From Planctomycetales bacterium (GTDB lineage: Bacteria; Planctomycetota; Planctomycetia; Isosphaerales; Isosphaeraceae): a DNA stretch of 64,000 nt. The stretch spans positions 1-64,000 of the forward strand of contig DAIDHB010000447.1 in the NCBI GenBank assembly GCA_027452145.1, read 5' to 3'. How positions within the stretch are numbered: position 1 is the stretch's first letter; the number at the start of each line of letters is the position of its first letter. Both the position numbers and the translations under genes were made by a program. The notes beneath the pieces were generated by a model. The model was not told the DNA's origin, did no database searches, and was given only the letters and a program-made list of their open reading frames with translations. Below, in pieces: positions 56,139-64,000 of the stretch.

Positions 56139-57527
56139 ATGCTCCGCCGATCCCTGCCACTTTGGGTGCTGCTCACGATGATCCTGGGATCGTCGGCCCG
56201 GGCGCAGTCGCCGTTTCCCCGGGACCTGGTCCCGAGGCGCACGTCACTCGACCGCCTGGGGCTGGAACGACAGTGGTTCGCCGTGGTCCCGCTGGTCGAG
56301 ACAGAGCGGCTGATAAAAATCAGCCGGACCCAGGATCACCTCTTCGCGCAAACCAATTATGCCCGGCTGCACACCTTCGACGCCGAGACCGGCCGGCTCC
56401 TCTGGACGGCAAGCCTGGGCGAGCGATCCGGGCTGGCGCGGGGCGTCGCCGCCAACTCCTGGGCCGTCTTCGTGACCAATGCCAACATGTTCTACGCGCT
56501 GGATCGCGGGAGCGGACGGCCGATCTGGAGGCACAACCTGGGCACGATCCCCACGACCACCCCGGCCTGCGACGAGTCGCGAGCCATGGTCGGCCTGACC
56601 AACGGCATGATCGAGGCATTTCGCCTCAAGGACGTCGACAAGAAGGGGGTCGAGCACATCCGGGATCGGCCCTATCCCCTCTGGAGCTACCACGCAGGGA
56701 CGTCGATCACCACCCGTCCCCTGCCGGCCGAGAGCATCGTGGCCTTCGGCGGCGGCGACCGCAAGGTCTGGGTCGTCATGGCCGACGAGCCGACCGTGCT
56801 GTATCGCGTGTCGACCGGAGGAACGATCGGCGAGGGGCTCGCTGGCCACGGGACTCGAACCCTCCTGATCCCCTCGGCCGACAAGATCCTCTACGCCGTG
56901 GACCTGTTCTCCTCGCGGATCGTCTGGACCTTCCCCTCGGGCGCCCCCATCGCGCAGGAGCCGATGGTCGCCGACGACGAGATCTTCGTGATCAACACCG
57001 CCGGCGACCTCTCGAGCCTCGAACCCGAGACCGGCCGCGTCCGGTGGACCGTCCCGACCCAGGGAGGACACCTGATCTCGATCACGCCGACGAAGATCTA
57101 CCTGCGGTCGTACAACCGCGACCTGTTCATTGTGGACCGGGCCACCGGGCGGATCGTGGTCGACCCCGCGGGGAGCCTCCTCCGCGCCGGGCTGAGCCTC
57201 CGCGAATACGACATGAACGTCGTTAACCGGTTCAACGACCGGATGCACTTCGCGACCAGCTCGGGCATGATCCTGGCGATCCGCGAGACCGGGCAGCCCA
57301 AACCCAAGCTCCTCCGCGACCCGTCGAAGCCGCCATTCGGCTACATCCCGCCCGAGGGTCTGAAGGAAACCCCCGGCGCCATCGCGCCGACCGAGCCCGC
57401 CACTCCACCCGAGGGTGCCGTCGAGGCCGGTGCGGCGCCCGCCGGCGACGAGGCCAAGCCCGCACCCGACGAGGCCAAGCCCGCACCCGCCCAGAAGAAG
57501 AAGGAAGCCGAGAAGGAACCGGAATGA
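56139..57527 (+). CDS. Exported PQQ-type beta-propeller protein
   Basis: 462 residues. A signal peptide at 1-25 ([18 protein letters not shown]), then a beta-propeller of PQQ-like blades: [71 protein letters not shown]. Its relative BamB helps outer-membrane protein insertion, but the quinone-binding residues of true dehydrogenases are not evident. A Pro/Ala/Lys tail ends it. Start ATG 56139 follows GGAAAGGA. Its stop overlaps purH by 4 bp, which is an odd coupling. Confidence 0.85.
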   Translation: MLRRSLPLWVLLTMILGSSARAQSPFPRDLVPRRTSLDRLGLERQWFAVVPLVETERLIKISRTQDHLFAQTNYARLHTFDAETGRLLWTASLGERSGLARGVAANSWAVFVTNANMFYALDRGSGRPIWRHNLGTIPTTTPACDESRAMVGLTNGMIEAFRLKDVDKKGVEHIRDRPYPLWSYHAGTSITTRPLPAESIVAFGGGDRKVWVVMADEPTVLYRVSTGGTIGEGLAGHGTRTLLIPSADKILYAVDLFSSRIVWTFPSGAPIAQEPMVADDEIFVINTAGDLSSLEPETGRVRWTVPTQGGHLISITPTKIYLRSYNRDLFIVDRATGRIVVDPAGSLLRAGLSLREYDMNVVNRFNDRMHFATSSGMILAIRETGQPKPKLLRDPSKPPFGYIPPEGLKETPGAIAPTEPATPPEGAVEAGAAPAGDEAKPAPDEAKPAPAQKKKEAEKEPE

Positions 57528-59152
57528 GCAGCCCGAGCAACCCCACCGACACCGGCCTCGTACCAATCCGCCGCGCCCTGCTGAGCGTGCACGACAAGAC
57601 CGGGCTTCCCGAGCTCGCCCGGGCACTGGCCGACGCCGGGGCCGAGCTCCTGGCCAGCGGCGGGACCCGGTCCAGCCTCACCGCGCTGGGCCTGCCCGTC
57701 ACCGAGGTGGCCGAGTTCACGGGCCAGCCCGAGATCCTCGGCGGCCGCGTCAAGACCCTCCATCCCAGGATTCACGCCGGAATCCTCGCCCGCCGCGACA
57801 TCCCGGGCGACATGGCCACCCTCGAGTCCCAGGGGTTCCCGACGATCGACCTGGTCGTCGTGAACCTCTATCCCTTCGAGGCCACCATCGCCCGCCCCGG
57901 CGCGACGCTCGACGAGGCCATCGAGAACATCGACGTCGGCGGTCCGACCCTCATCCGCGCCGCCGCCAAGAACCACGCCCACGTCGCCGTGCTGACCGAC
58001 CCCGGCCAGTACGAGCGGCTGGTCGCGGCGCTCCGGTCTTCCGGCGGCACGACCCTGGCCGACCGTCGGCTCCTGGCGCGGGCCGCCTTCCGGCACACCG
58101 CCCGCTACGACCGCGCGGTCGCGACCTACCTGGAACGGGCCTTCCGCTCGCCCGACGAGGCCGAGGCCGACGAGATGTTCCCGGCCGAGCTGGGGCTGGG
58201 TTTCGTGCGGCGGTCGCCGCTGCGATATGGCGAGAACCCCCACCAGCGCGCCGCATTCTACGTCGAGCCGGCCCCGGTCGGCCCCAACCTCGCCACGGCC
58301 TCGGTTCGCCACGGCAAGGAGCTGTCGTACAACAACCTGCTCGATCTGGATAGCGCCTTGCGGCTGATCCGCCTGTTCGCCGAGCCCGCGGCGTGCATCC
58401 TCAAGCACAACAACCCCTGCGGCGCCGCGGTCGCCGACGACCCGGCCTCGGCGTTCGAACGCGCCTACGAGGGCGACCCGGTGAGCGCCTTCGGCGGGAT
58501 CGTCGCGCTGAACCGCCCGGTCGATCGCGCGACGGCCGAGCGGATGGCCGCACCCGGCCGGTTCCTCGAGGCGATCGTCGCGCCCGGCTTCGAGCCCGAC
58601 GCCTTCGAGTGGCTCACCACCAAGCCGACCTGGCGGAACAGCGTGCGCCTGATCGACCTCGGCGCCCCGATCGGCCCGGATGTCCCGCCCGCCCTGGGAT
58701 TCGACCTGCGACGGATCGAGGGGGGCCTGCTCGTGCAGGACTGGGACCGGCTCGAGCCCGACCCAGCCGCCGGCACAATCGCCACCCGCCGCGCCCCGAC
58801 CGACGCCGAACGCACGGATCTGGCCTTCGCCTGGCGGGTCTGCGCGGCGGTGAAGTCGAACGCGATCGTCCTGGCGAGCGGCGGTCAGCTCGTGGGCGTC
58901 GGCGCCGGGCAGATGAGCCGGCTGGACTCGGTCCGGATCGCCGTCGAGAAGGCCGGCCCGCGGGCCCGGGGTGCTGTCCTGGCCTCCGATGCCTTCTTCC
59001 CCTTCCGCGACGGCCCCGATGTCGCCGCCGCTGCGGGCGTCACCGCCATCATCCAGCCCGGCGGCTCGAAGCGCGACGACGAGACCGTCCAGGCCTGCGA
59101 CGAGCACGGCATCGCCATGATCCTCACCGGACGACGGCACTTCCGGCATTGA
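57524..59152 (+). CDS. purH: Bifunctional AICAR formyltransferase / IMP cyclohydrolase
   Basis: A 542-residue enzyme for the last two steps of IMP synthesis: formyl transfer from 10-formyl-THF to AICAR, then ring closure. The N-terminal cyclohydrolase (MGS) domain has [34 protein letters not shown] and [17 protein letters not shown]. The formyltransferase half has [33 protein letters not shown] and [10 protein letters not shown]. The start is ATG in an ATGA overlap with the preceding propeller gene. Confidence 0.97.
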   Translation: MSSPSNPTDTGLVPIRRALLSVHDKTGLPELARALADAGAELLASGGTRSSLTALGLPVTEVAEFTGQPEILGGRVKTLHPRIHAGILARRDIPGDMATLESQGFPTIDLVVVNLYPFEATIARPGATLDEAIENIDVGGPTLIRAAAKNHAHVAVLTDPGQYERLVAALRSSGGTTLADRRLLARAAFRHTARYDRAVATYLERAFRSPDEAEADEMFPAELGLGFVRRSPLRYGENPHQRAAFYVEPAPVGPNLATASVRHGKELSYNNLLDLDSALRLIRLFAEPAACILKHNNPCGAAVADDPASAFERAYEGDPVSAFGGIVALNRPVDRATAERMAAPGRFLEAIVAPGFEPDAFEWLTTKPTWRNSVRLIDLGAPIGPDVPPALGFDLRRIEGGLLVQDWDRLEPDPAAGTIATRRAPTDAERTDLAFAWRVCAAVKSNAIVLASGGQLVGVGAGQMSRLDSVRIAVEKAGPRARGAVLASDAFFPFRDGPDVAAAAGVTAIIQPGGSKRDDETVQACDEHGIAMILTGRRHFRH

Positions 59153-59157
59153 GGAAC

Positions 59158-59205
59158 AGGGGCAAGGAATAGGGGCGAGGGGCGAGGGATCAGGGGCGAG
59201 GAAGA
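59158..59205 (+). repeat. GGGGCGAGG tandem dispersed element
   Basis: Five nearby blocks of the form AGGGGCAAGG/AGGGGCGAGG follow the purH stop. The same block type flanks the start of mfd at 28963-29148. It is an interspersed sequence with no coding role. Confidence 0.55.
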
Positions 59206-59325
59206 CAGGTCCGGAAGACCGACGTTCCCGTCTTACTTCGGCCCGAGGGAACACGGGGTCACGGCGGACGACGTCAGTCGCCGGTTCGCCGAAGTCAAGA
59301 CGTCACCCGCCAGTCCATCGGGCGA

Positions 59326-62007
59326 TCAGTGATGCCCGCCGCCGTGTCCGCCGCCGCCTCCGTGGAAGCCGCCGCCCATGCCGCCCGCGTGCATCCCGCC
59401 GCTGAAGCCGCCCATGTGGCCCCCGCCGAAGCCTCCACCGAACCCGCCGGAGTGCATCCCGCCGCCGAAGCCGCTTCCGAGCGGGGCTCCGGCGTGCATC
59501 CCTCCTCCTCCGTAACCGCCGAGCGCCCCGGGGTGCCCGGCGAAACCACCCATTCCACCCGGATGGCCGGCATAGCCGCCAGCCATCGCCCCGGGATGGC
59601 CGGCATAGCCACCGACTGCGCCGGGATGCCCCGCGTAACCGCCCATCGCGCCGGGGTGTCCGCCGGTCATCCCGTTCATCATCCCGGGATGACTGGCCAT
59701 CGCCGCGCCGCCCATCCCGGCCCGACCTCCGGCCATGCCGTTCATGCCCGAATGGCTCGCCCCGGTGCCGACCATGGCATGGTGCATCGCACCGGCACCG
59801 CCGCCGCCCATCGCCATTCCGCGTCCCGGCCCGCCGGCACCCGCGGAACCCTGGGCGAACCCTCGTCCGGCAGCTCCCGCATGGGCCATCCCCTGGCCGG
59901 CCCCGGCGCCGGCCCCGCCGCGGTACACCGAGGTCCCCGCGCCGCCGGCCGTCCCCGTCCGCACGCCGCCCGCGTGCATTCCCGCCGCCGCGGTGTGCAT
60001 CCCGGCCGCGGTGTGCATCCCGGCCGCCGCGTGCATTCCCGCCGCGCCGCCCGCGTGCCCGGCCGCGGTGTGGCCGGCCACCCCGGCGTGCCCGCTGGAA
60101 CCCCCGTTGTAAGCCGTCCGCCACGCCTGCGACCCATTCGCGACGGCCGACGTCTGCCGGACGTTTCCGCCCGCGGCGTGACCGGCCGAAGCCGTCCGCC
60201 CGGCCCCCGCATGCCCATTGTGCGAGAACGGGTTGGCATACGGGTGCGACGAGGCCGGCGCTCCCATGCCGTGCGCGTTGCCCACCGAGCGGTGGATGCT
60301 CGTATTCCGAGAGATGTTCACGTTCCTCGTGATCGTCTGGCCGTTCCGCGTGATGTTCACGCTCCGGCTGATGTTGATGTTCCGGTTGATATTCACGTTC
60401 CGGTTGGCGAACGGGTAATGGCCTCCCCACCCGCGATGCCCCCACCAGCCGCGATTCCCCCACCAGGGACGGTATCCGCCGAAATACGGGTAGCCGAAGC
60501 CCCCGAAGAACGGATAGCCGAAACCGAAGCCGAAGAACGGGTAGCCAAATCCGAACCCATAGAACGGATACCCGAACCCGAGGCCATAAACCGGCAACCC
60601 CATCCCCAGCCCGAACCCGCCGAATCCCCCGTAGCCGAAGCCGCCGAATCCCCCGAAGCCGCCGAAGCCTCCATATCCGAGACCGGCATAACCCATCCCC
60701 AGCCCGAACCCGCCGAAGTAGGGGAATCCGAAGCCATAGCCCCCGACGTACGGGACGCCAAAGCCAAAGCCGCCGAAGTAGGGATACCCCATCCCCAGCC
60801 CGAACCCGCCATAGCCGAGCATGCCGTAGCCATAACCGACATACGGGTAGCCGGAGCCGTACCCGTACCCGCCGGGGACGCCGTAGCCGTACCCCATGCC
60901 CCCGTATCCCATACCTCCACCGTACTGGACCGGGCTCGCGTAGTAGGGATAGCCATTGCCGGTGGCCGGGTAGTCGAGGTATCCGTAATAGCCCCCGAGG
61001 TTGCCGTAGTCGGCGTAGCCGTAATAGCGGCCGTTCTCGTCGTAGAAGACGCCCGGATAGCCGTCATAGTTGGAGTTCGGCCGGCCGAACGCCCCGTTGA
61101 GCTGGCCGTACAGCTCTGGCGATACGGTGGTATACGGCTGATACGTGAGGTTCTCGGTGTTCTGGGCCTTCGCCGTCACCTGGGCCGGGGCGAACAGGGT
61201 GCCGCGTTCATCGAGGGTGCGGTCCCAGTAGCCATCCTGGAAGACCCAGCCGTCCGGCTGCCGGACCCACTGCGCAGGGACCCAGGACCAGCCCGGCTGA
61301 ACCTTCGCCCAGAAGCCCTTCTTCCACACCACGCCATCGCCGTCCGGGTAGTACTGGCCGGGGATATAGAAGCAATCCTCGGCGGGAGGCTGGCCCGGCT
61401 CCTCGTCGGGCCGGTCCTGCGGCGGGCCGTCCTTGCGGTAGTCGAGCCGATCCGTCCTGCGCTCGCTCCAGAACCCCGGCACGCGATACCACCCCTGGTC
61501 GTCGCGCTTCCAGAACCCATTCACCCAGAACCGCCCCGGCGGCGGGACCCGCCAGGTGCCGGTCACCCAGAGATAGTCCTTCCGGCCGGCGTCCCACTCC
61601 CAGTATCCTTCGATCCACTCGGCCTGGACGCTGGGCGGATCGACGGCGGGCCGCTCGCTAATCGGAGCCGGCGGCGCCTTGCTCACGTGCGTCGGCTGCT
61701 GATCCTTGCGCGGCGAGAGAAAAGCCTCATGCAACGGCCCCTCGAGCAGCGGCTTGACGGCTGGCTCGGGCGTCGCGGCCTGCCCTCGCACCTGCGGCGG
61801 AGCCGGCTCCGGCGGCGGCTGGATGTTCGGTGCTGACCCGCCCTGCCCCGCGTTCCGATCGGGCAACGGCGAGAGTTCCGGGCCGGCGGACGACGGCGCC
61901 CCCGCACCATCACCGGCGGCCTGCTGCCCCCGGGCCGAGGTCGGAACCGCGGCTAGCCCACCCAGGACGAGAACGATCCCGACCCCCAGCGAAAGGATGC
62001 GGTACAT
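59326..62007 (-). CDS. Secreted Gly/Tyr/Phe-rich and His/Gly-rich protein with Trp-repeat head
   Basis: 893 residues. Signal peptide at 1-26 (ILSLGVGIVLVLGGLAAVPT). Residues about 130-290 hold YxWGxW-like repeats (WIEGYWEWDAGRKDYLWVTG, NGFWKRDDQGWYRVPGFW, WSWVPAQWVRQPDGWVFQDG). Residues about 340-545 are Gly/Tyr/Phe/Pro-rich (units such as YGGFGLGMGYPYFGGFGFG). A short Asn/Arg/Ile segment (RNVNINRNINISRSVNITRN, about 560-580) precedes a Gly/Ala/His/Met tail with units such as GHPGAMGGYA. The ATG follows GGAGGT by 7 nt. A structural surface, stalk or sheath role is suggested, not shown. Confidence 0.85.
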   Translation of the reverse strand: MYRILSLGVGIVLVLGGLAAVPTSARGQQAAGDGAGAPSSAGPELSPLPDRNAGQGGSAPNIQPPPEPAPPQVRGQAATPEPAVKPLLEGPLHEAFLSPRKDQQPTHVSKAPPAPISERPAVDPPSVQAEWIEGYWEWDAGRKDYLWVTGTWRVPPPGRFWVNGFWKRDDQGWYRVPGFWSERRTDRLDYRKDGPPQDRPDEEPGQPPAEDCFYIPGQYYPDGDGVVWKKGFWAKVQPGWSWVPAQWVRQPDGWVFQDGYWDRTLDERGTLFAPAQVTAKAQNTENLTYQPYTTVSPELYGQLNGAFGRPNSNYDGYPGVFYDENGRYYGYADYGNLGGYYGYLDYPATGNGYPYYASPVQYGGGMGYGGMGYGYGVPGGYGYGSGYPYVGYGYGMLGYGGFGLGMGYPYFGGFGFGVPYVGGYGFGFPYFGGFGLGMGYAGLGYGGFGGFGGFGGFGYGGFGGFGLGMGLPVYGLGFGYPFYGFGFGYPFFGFGFGYPFFGGFGYPYFGGYRPWWGNRGWWGHRGWGGHYPFANRNVNINRNINISRSVNITRNGQTITRNVNISRNTSIHRSVGNAHGMGAPASSHPYANPFSHNGHAGAGRTASAGHAAGGNVRQTSAVANGSQAWRTAYNGGSSGHAGVAGHTAAGHAGGAAGMHAAAGMHTAAGMHTAAAGMHAGGVRTGTAGGAGTSVYRGGAGAGAGQGMAHAGAAGRGFAQGSAGAGGPGRGMAMGGGGAGAMHHAMVGTGASHSGMNGMAGGRAGMGGAAMASHPGMMNGMTGGHPGAMGGYAGHPGAVGGYAGHPGAMAGGYAGHPGGMGGFAGHPGALGGYGGGGMHAGAPLGSGFGGGMHSGGFGGGFGGGHMGGFSGGMHAGGMGGGFHGGGGGHGGGHH

Positions 62008-63282
62008 CGCGAGACCTCCGCCTGCCTGGCCCGTGGTTCCCCGGCGCAGTCGACGCCCCATGCCAAGAGTACGCTCGAAAGCCGACGAAGGCACGGACCC
62101 ACCGCGCCCGGAAGCCCGTCATTTCTTCCCTAAAATCGGCAACTCCGCCCGCCCGGAGCGAGCACTCTCTTCCTCTCCCTGTTCCCATTGTAAGAATGGG
62201 GTCATCGACCGATCCATGGACCACCTCCCGGCGGGCCAAAATCACCGGTGGCAAGTCGCCGTCTCAACCCCCGATAGGAACGCTGCGTCGAACCCGGCCA
62301 ACTGCCAGATAGTCCGGCCCGGCATGTCCGGCGAGAACCAAATAACCCTCACAGTCCACCCAGGCCCCACATCCTTGGGTTCGTTCGTACCTTTTACGGC
62401 CCTCCACCTTCTGACCGGGCCCACCTGAACTCGACCCTGGGTTCGTTCGCGCCATTTGCCGGCTCCCGCCGATGAGGGATGCACGATCTGCCGGGTCGAA
62501 CCGCACGCCAACCGACGCCCCCCCCCTGCAATCGATACAAATTACCCAAATCGCGTATCTTTGGGTTCGTTCGTACGATTCCGGGGCTTTCATCACCGGA
62601 TTGGCCCTTCTTGAACCCCGGAATTGGGTTCGTTCGCGCCGATTGCCGGCAGCGGCGGCAGGGGGAAGCCGGGTCTCGGCCCAGGCAGGATGCCGTCGAG
62701 CTCCCTCTCATCACGCATTTAACCAGACCCGGCGGTAAGCCGAACGGGGTGGAGATCCGGGACGCCAGCCGGACTCGCCCGCTGATTGACCCACAGCGAC
62801 GAATCCATGCTGGCAGACCAGAAACCACGTCGCCCCGGAGCCGGATCGGCCGTCAGGGGCCGAGCGATCTGAATCACCATCGACCGAATTGTCAAAGAAC
62901 GCACCTGTAATACGAAGTTGGCGGCTGTTTTATTTGACGATTTCCCGAGTTTCGAAGAGAAAAATCCGGATTGCAGGGATTGTATCGGTTGTTGTTCCAT
63001 GAGCGTCTCCAGAGCGGCGCGGATCATGGCGAGTCCGGGCGAAGTGCGGCGCCGAGCCGCCTGGAGTCGGTTGGGCCTTCCCGCCCGACGCGAGCCGAGC
63101 CGGTCCGGTCCCGGTCCGCCCCGCCCCGGCCGTCGCCCGGCCCGACCGACCGCGGATCGGGGCGAGTCGGGTCGGCAGGGCGGGGGCCGACGCGGGCGGG
63201 CAGACCGAGGGGGAAATGATGAACCGGAACCGGTTTCCGTGGACACCGTTTTCCGTGCATTCCACATGACCCAGACCCACGC
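62008..63282. other. Repeat-rich non-coding stretch
   Basis: About 1.27 kb with no credible gene. It holds the in-phase GGGTTCGTTCG repeats (62377-62649), an AT-richer patch with TTGACG at 62935, and a very GC-rich segment at about 63060-63215 with many short G-runs and C-runs. Confidence 0.5.
62377..62649 (+). repeat. Four direct copies of a 24-bp GGGTTCGTTCG element, ~62-bp phased
   Basis: The exact 11-mer GGGTTCGTTCG starts at 62377, 62439, 62563 and 62626, giving intervals of 62, 124 and 63 bp. The next bases follow a loose consensus (YRC then about five bases, then CGG). The interval of 124 is two units, so one copy is missing or lost. Confidence 0.75.
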
Positions 63283-64000
63283 TCACAGTAGCCTTTTGAG
63301 CGCCTCCAGATGCGCCTCAGCGACAGTCACGTTCCGTACGGCCGCCTCGATCGCCATGACAAACTCCCGTTCGCGCGCCCGATGTGACGATGTGAGGACT
63401 TCCAGGTCGTGGAGCACCGTCTGAACGGTCTGTCCAAGGGACAGGTACACCGGCGCGTAGCGGCTGGCGATTCTGCTGCGCTCCGACTCCGGTATCGCCC
63501 TCCGGAGAACGAATGCCCGCTCAACCTCTTCCCGCCAATCGAAGAGCCGATCCCAAAGTACTCGCCCAATCCCGGGCACCTTTTGTGTCTTCAGTAATTC
63601 GACGTCCCTGGCCGTCTGGATCCCGAATGACTCCAGTGCAAGGATACATTTGCTGCTGACACCCTTAATCTTGGCGTCGCGGATCAGAGCTTGATCGAGA
63701 TGCTCCTCCAACTGGATCTTCTTCGAACCGGCCTCGGCCTGCTGGAGTTCTCTGCGGTAATCGAGCCTGACCTTATAGTGGTATGAGACGATCTGCTGGG
63801 CTTCCTTCTTACGCGTATCGAATCGTGTCCGGCTCGCGGAGCGCTGCGAGTGGAGATCGGACTCCAGGCGGTCCAGTTCTGCCGTCGCCGCGGCCAGACG
63901 TTGCCGCCAACGCTTCTCCTCCTCCAACCATGGCTCATTAGCCACCTTCCAAGCCGCGATCGCCCGCTGGTTTTCCTCGTCGATCTCCCGACATGTCCTC
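63283..64000 (-). CDS. C-terminal part of a kinase-helix-hairpin-helix protein (COG4248-like), cut by the window
   Basis: The reading frame is open to the right edge, so the N-terminus lies outside. Visible: a long charged coiled coil (EEEKRWRQRLAAATAELDRL, RRELQQAEAGSKKIQLEEHL), then a helix-hairpin-helix DNA-binding unit (AKIKGVSSKCILALESFGIQ, VPGIGRVLWDRLFDWREEVE), then a second helical segment with a YAPVYLSLGQTVQ turn. This order matches the C-terminal half of COG4248 proteins, which have an N-terminal protein kinase domain and often sit beside TerY-type vWA and PP2C genes. The kinase itself is not in the window. Confidence 0.75.
   Translation of the reverse strand, partial: RTCREIDEENQRAIAAWKVANEPWLEEEKRWRQRLAAATAELDRLESDLHSQRSASRTRFDTRKKEAQQIVSYHYKVRLDYRRELQQAEAGSKKIQLEEHLDQALIRDAKIKGVSSKCILALESFGIQTARDVELLKTQKVPGIGRVLWDRLFDWREEVERAFVLRRAIPESERSRIASRYAPVYLSLGQTVQTVLHDLEVLTSSHRAREREFVMAIEAAVRNVTVAEAHLEALKRLL

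Noticed and set aside
56847-56863. A tRNA T-loop-like GGGACTCGAACCCT
   Set aside because: It lies inside the conserved propeller coding sequence and no acceptor, anticodon or D arms surround it.
62377-62649. A CRISPR-like array from the ~62-bp spacing
   Set aside because: The repeats are only 11 bp exact and degenerate beyond; one unit is missing, spacers vary in relation to the repeats, and no cas gene is present.

Overview
The window reads as chromosomal DNA of a high-GC planctomycete, most likely of the Isosphaeraceae. The evidence is the gene content: an STPK with a long kinesin-light-chain-type TPR tail, sigma factors of the ECF class fused to a membrane helix and a periplasmic-type domain, DUF1571, HYExAFE and Uma2 proteins, two McsA-like proteins beside McsB, and large low-complexity secreted proteins. 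GC-poor islands are rare and mostly coincide with promoters. No rRNA, tRNA, IS element, CRISPR array or phage gene was found. The assignment rests on protein families, not on a marker gene.
Layout: 1-1177 non-coding; 1178-6047 Uma2 nuclease-like protein and kinase-TPR protein; 6048-7415 non-coding with a palindromic dispersed repeat; 7416-8532 RRM RNA-binding protein and two small proteins; 9187-13765 tightly packed run (site-2 protease, homocysteine methyltransferase-like, YkgJ-like, HYExAFE, small membrane protein, class V aminotransferase); 13916-14464 coaD; 14662-17632 leftward DnaJ-like gene and the mcsA-mcsA-mcsB operon behind a strong promoter; 17980-20542 trpE and a membrane protein; 20553-24772 leftward TlpA thioredoxin and a giant double-transporter/spermidine-synthase fusion; 25038-25985 PfkB kinase; 26008-27723 first ECF fusion; 27988-32414 hypothetical and mfd; 32479-33261 DUF4365 gene with a frameshifted HicA-like partner; 33449-34834 second ECF fusion; 34907-41648 porin, P-type ATPase and divergent TolC-like protein; 41761-42679 frameshifted Uma2 gene; 43097-45799 PpiC lipoprotein; 46019-46172 candidate sRNA or attenuator; 46194-49789 hypothetical and GH15-like enzyme; 50173-52101 csrA, metallophosphoesterase, MBL hydrolase; 52531-59152 DUF1571, rimI, zinc-ribbon protein, PQQ-propeller protein, purH; 59326-62007 Gly/Tyr/Phe/His-rich secreted protein; 62008-63282 repeat-rich non-coding; 63283-64000 the C-terminal part of a kinase-helix-hairpin-helix protein cut by the window edge.
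Functionally, housekeeping genes (coaD, trpE, purH, mfd, rimI, csrA) lie among envelope and stress genes: protein-arginine kinase quality control, periplasmic PPIase, porin, TolC-like channel, metal-type ATPase, and two membrane-linked sigma factors that may couple an envelope signal to transcription. The most notable unexplained items are the promoter/hairpin/terminator unit at 46.0-46.2 kb, the paired ECF fusions, the silk-like protein at 59-62 kb, and the roughly 62-bp-phased short repeat at 62.4-62.65 kb.
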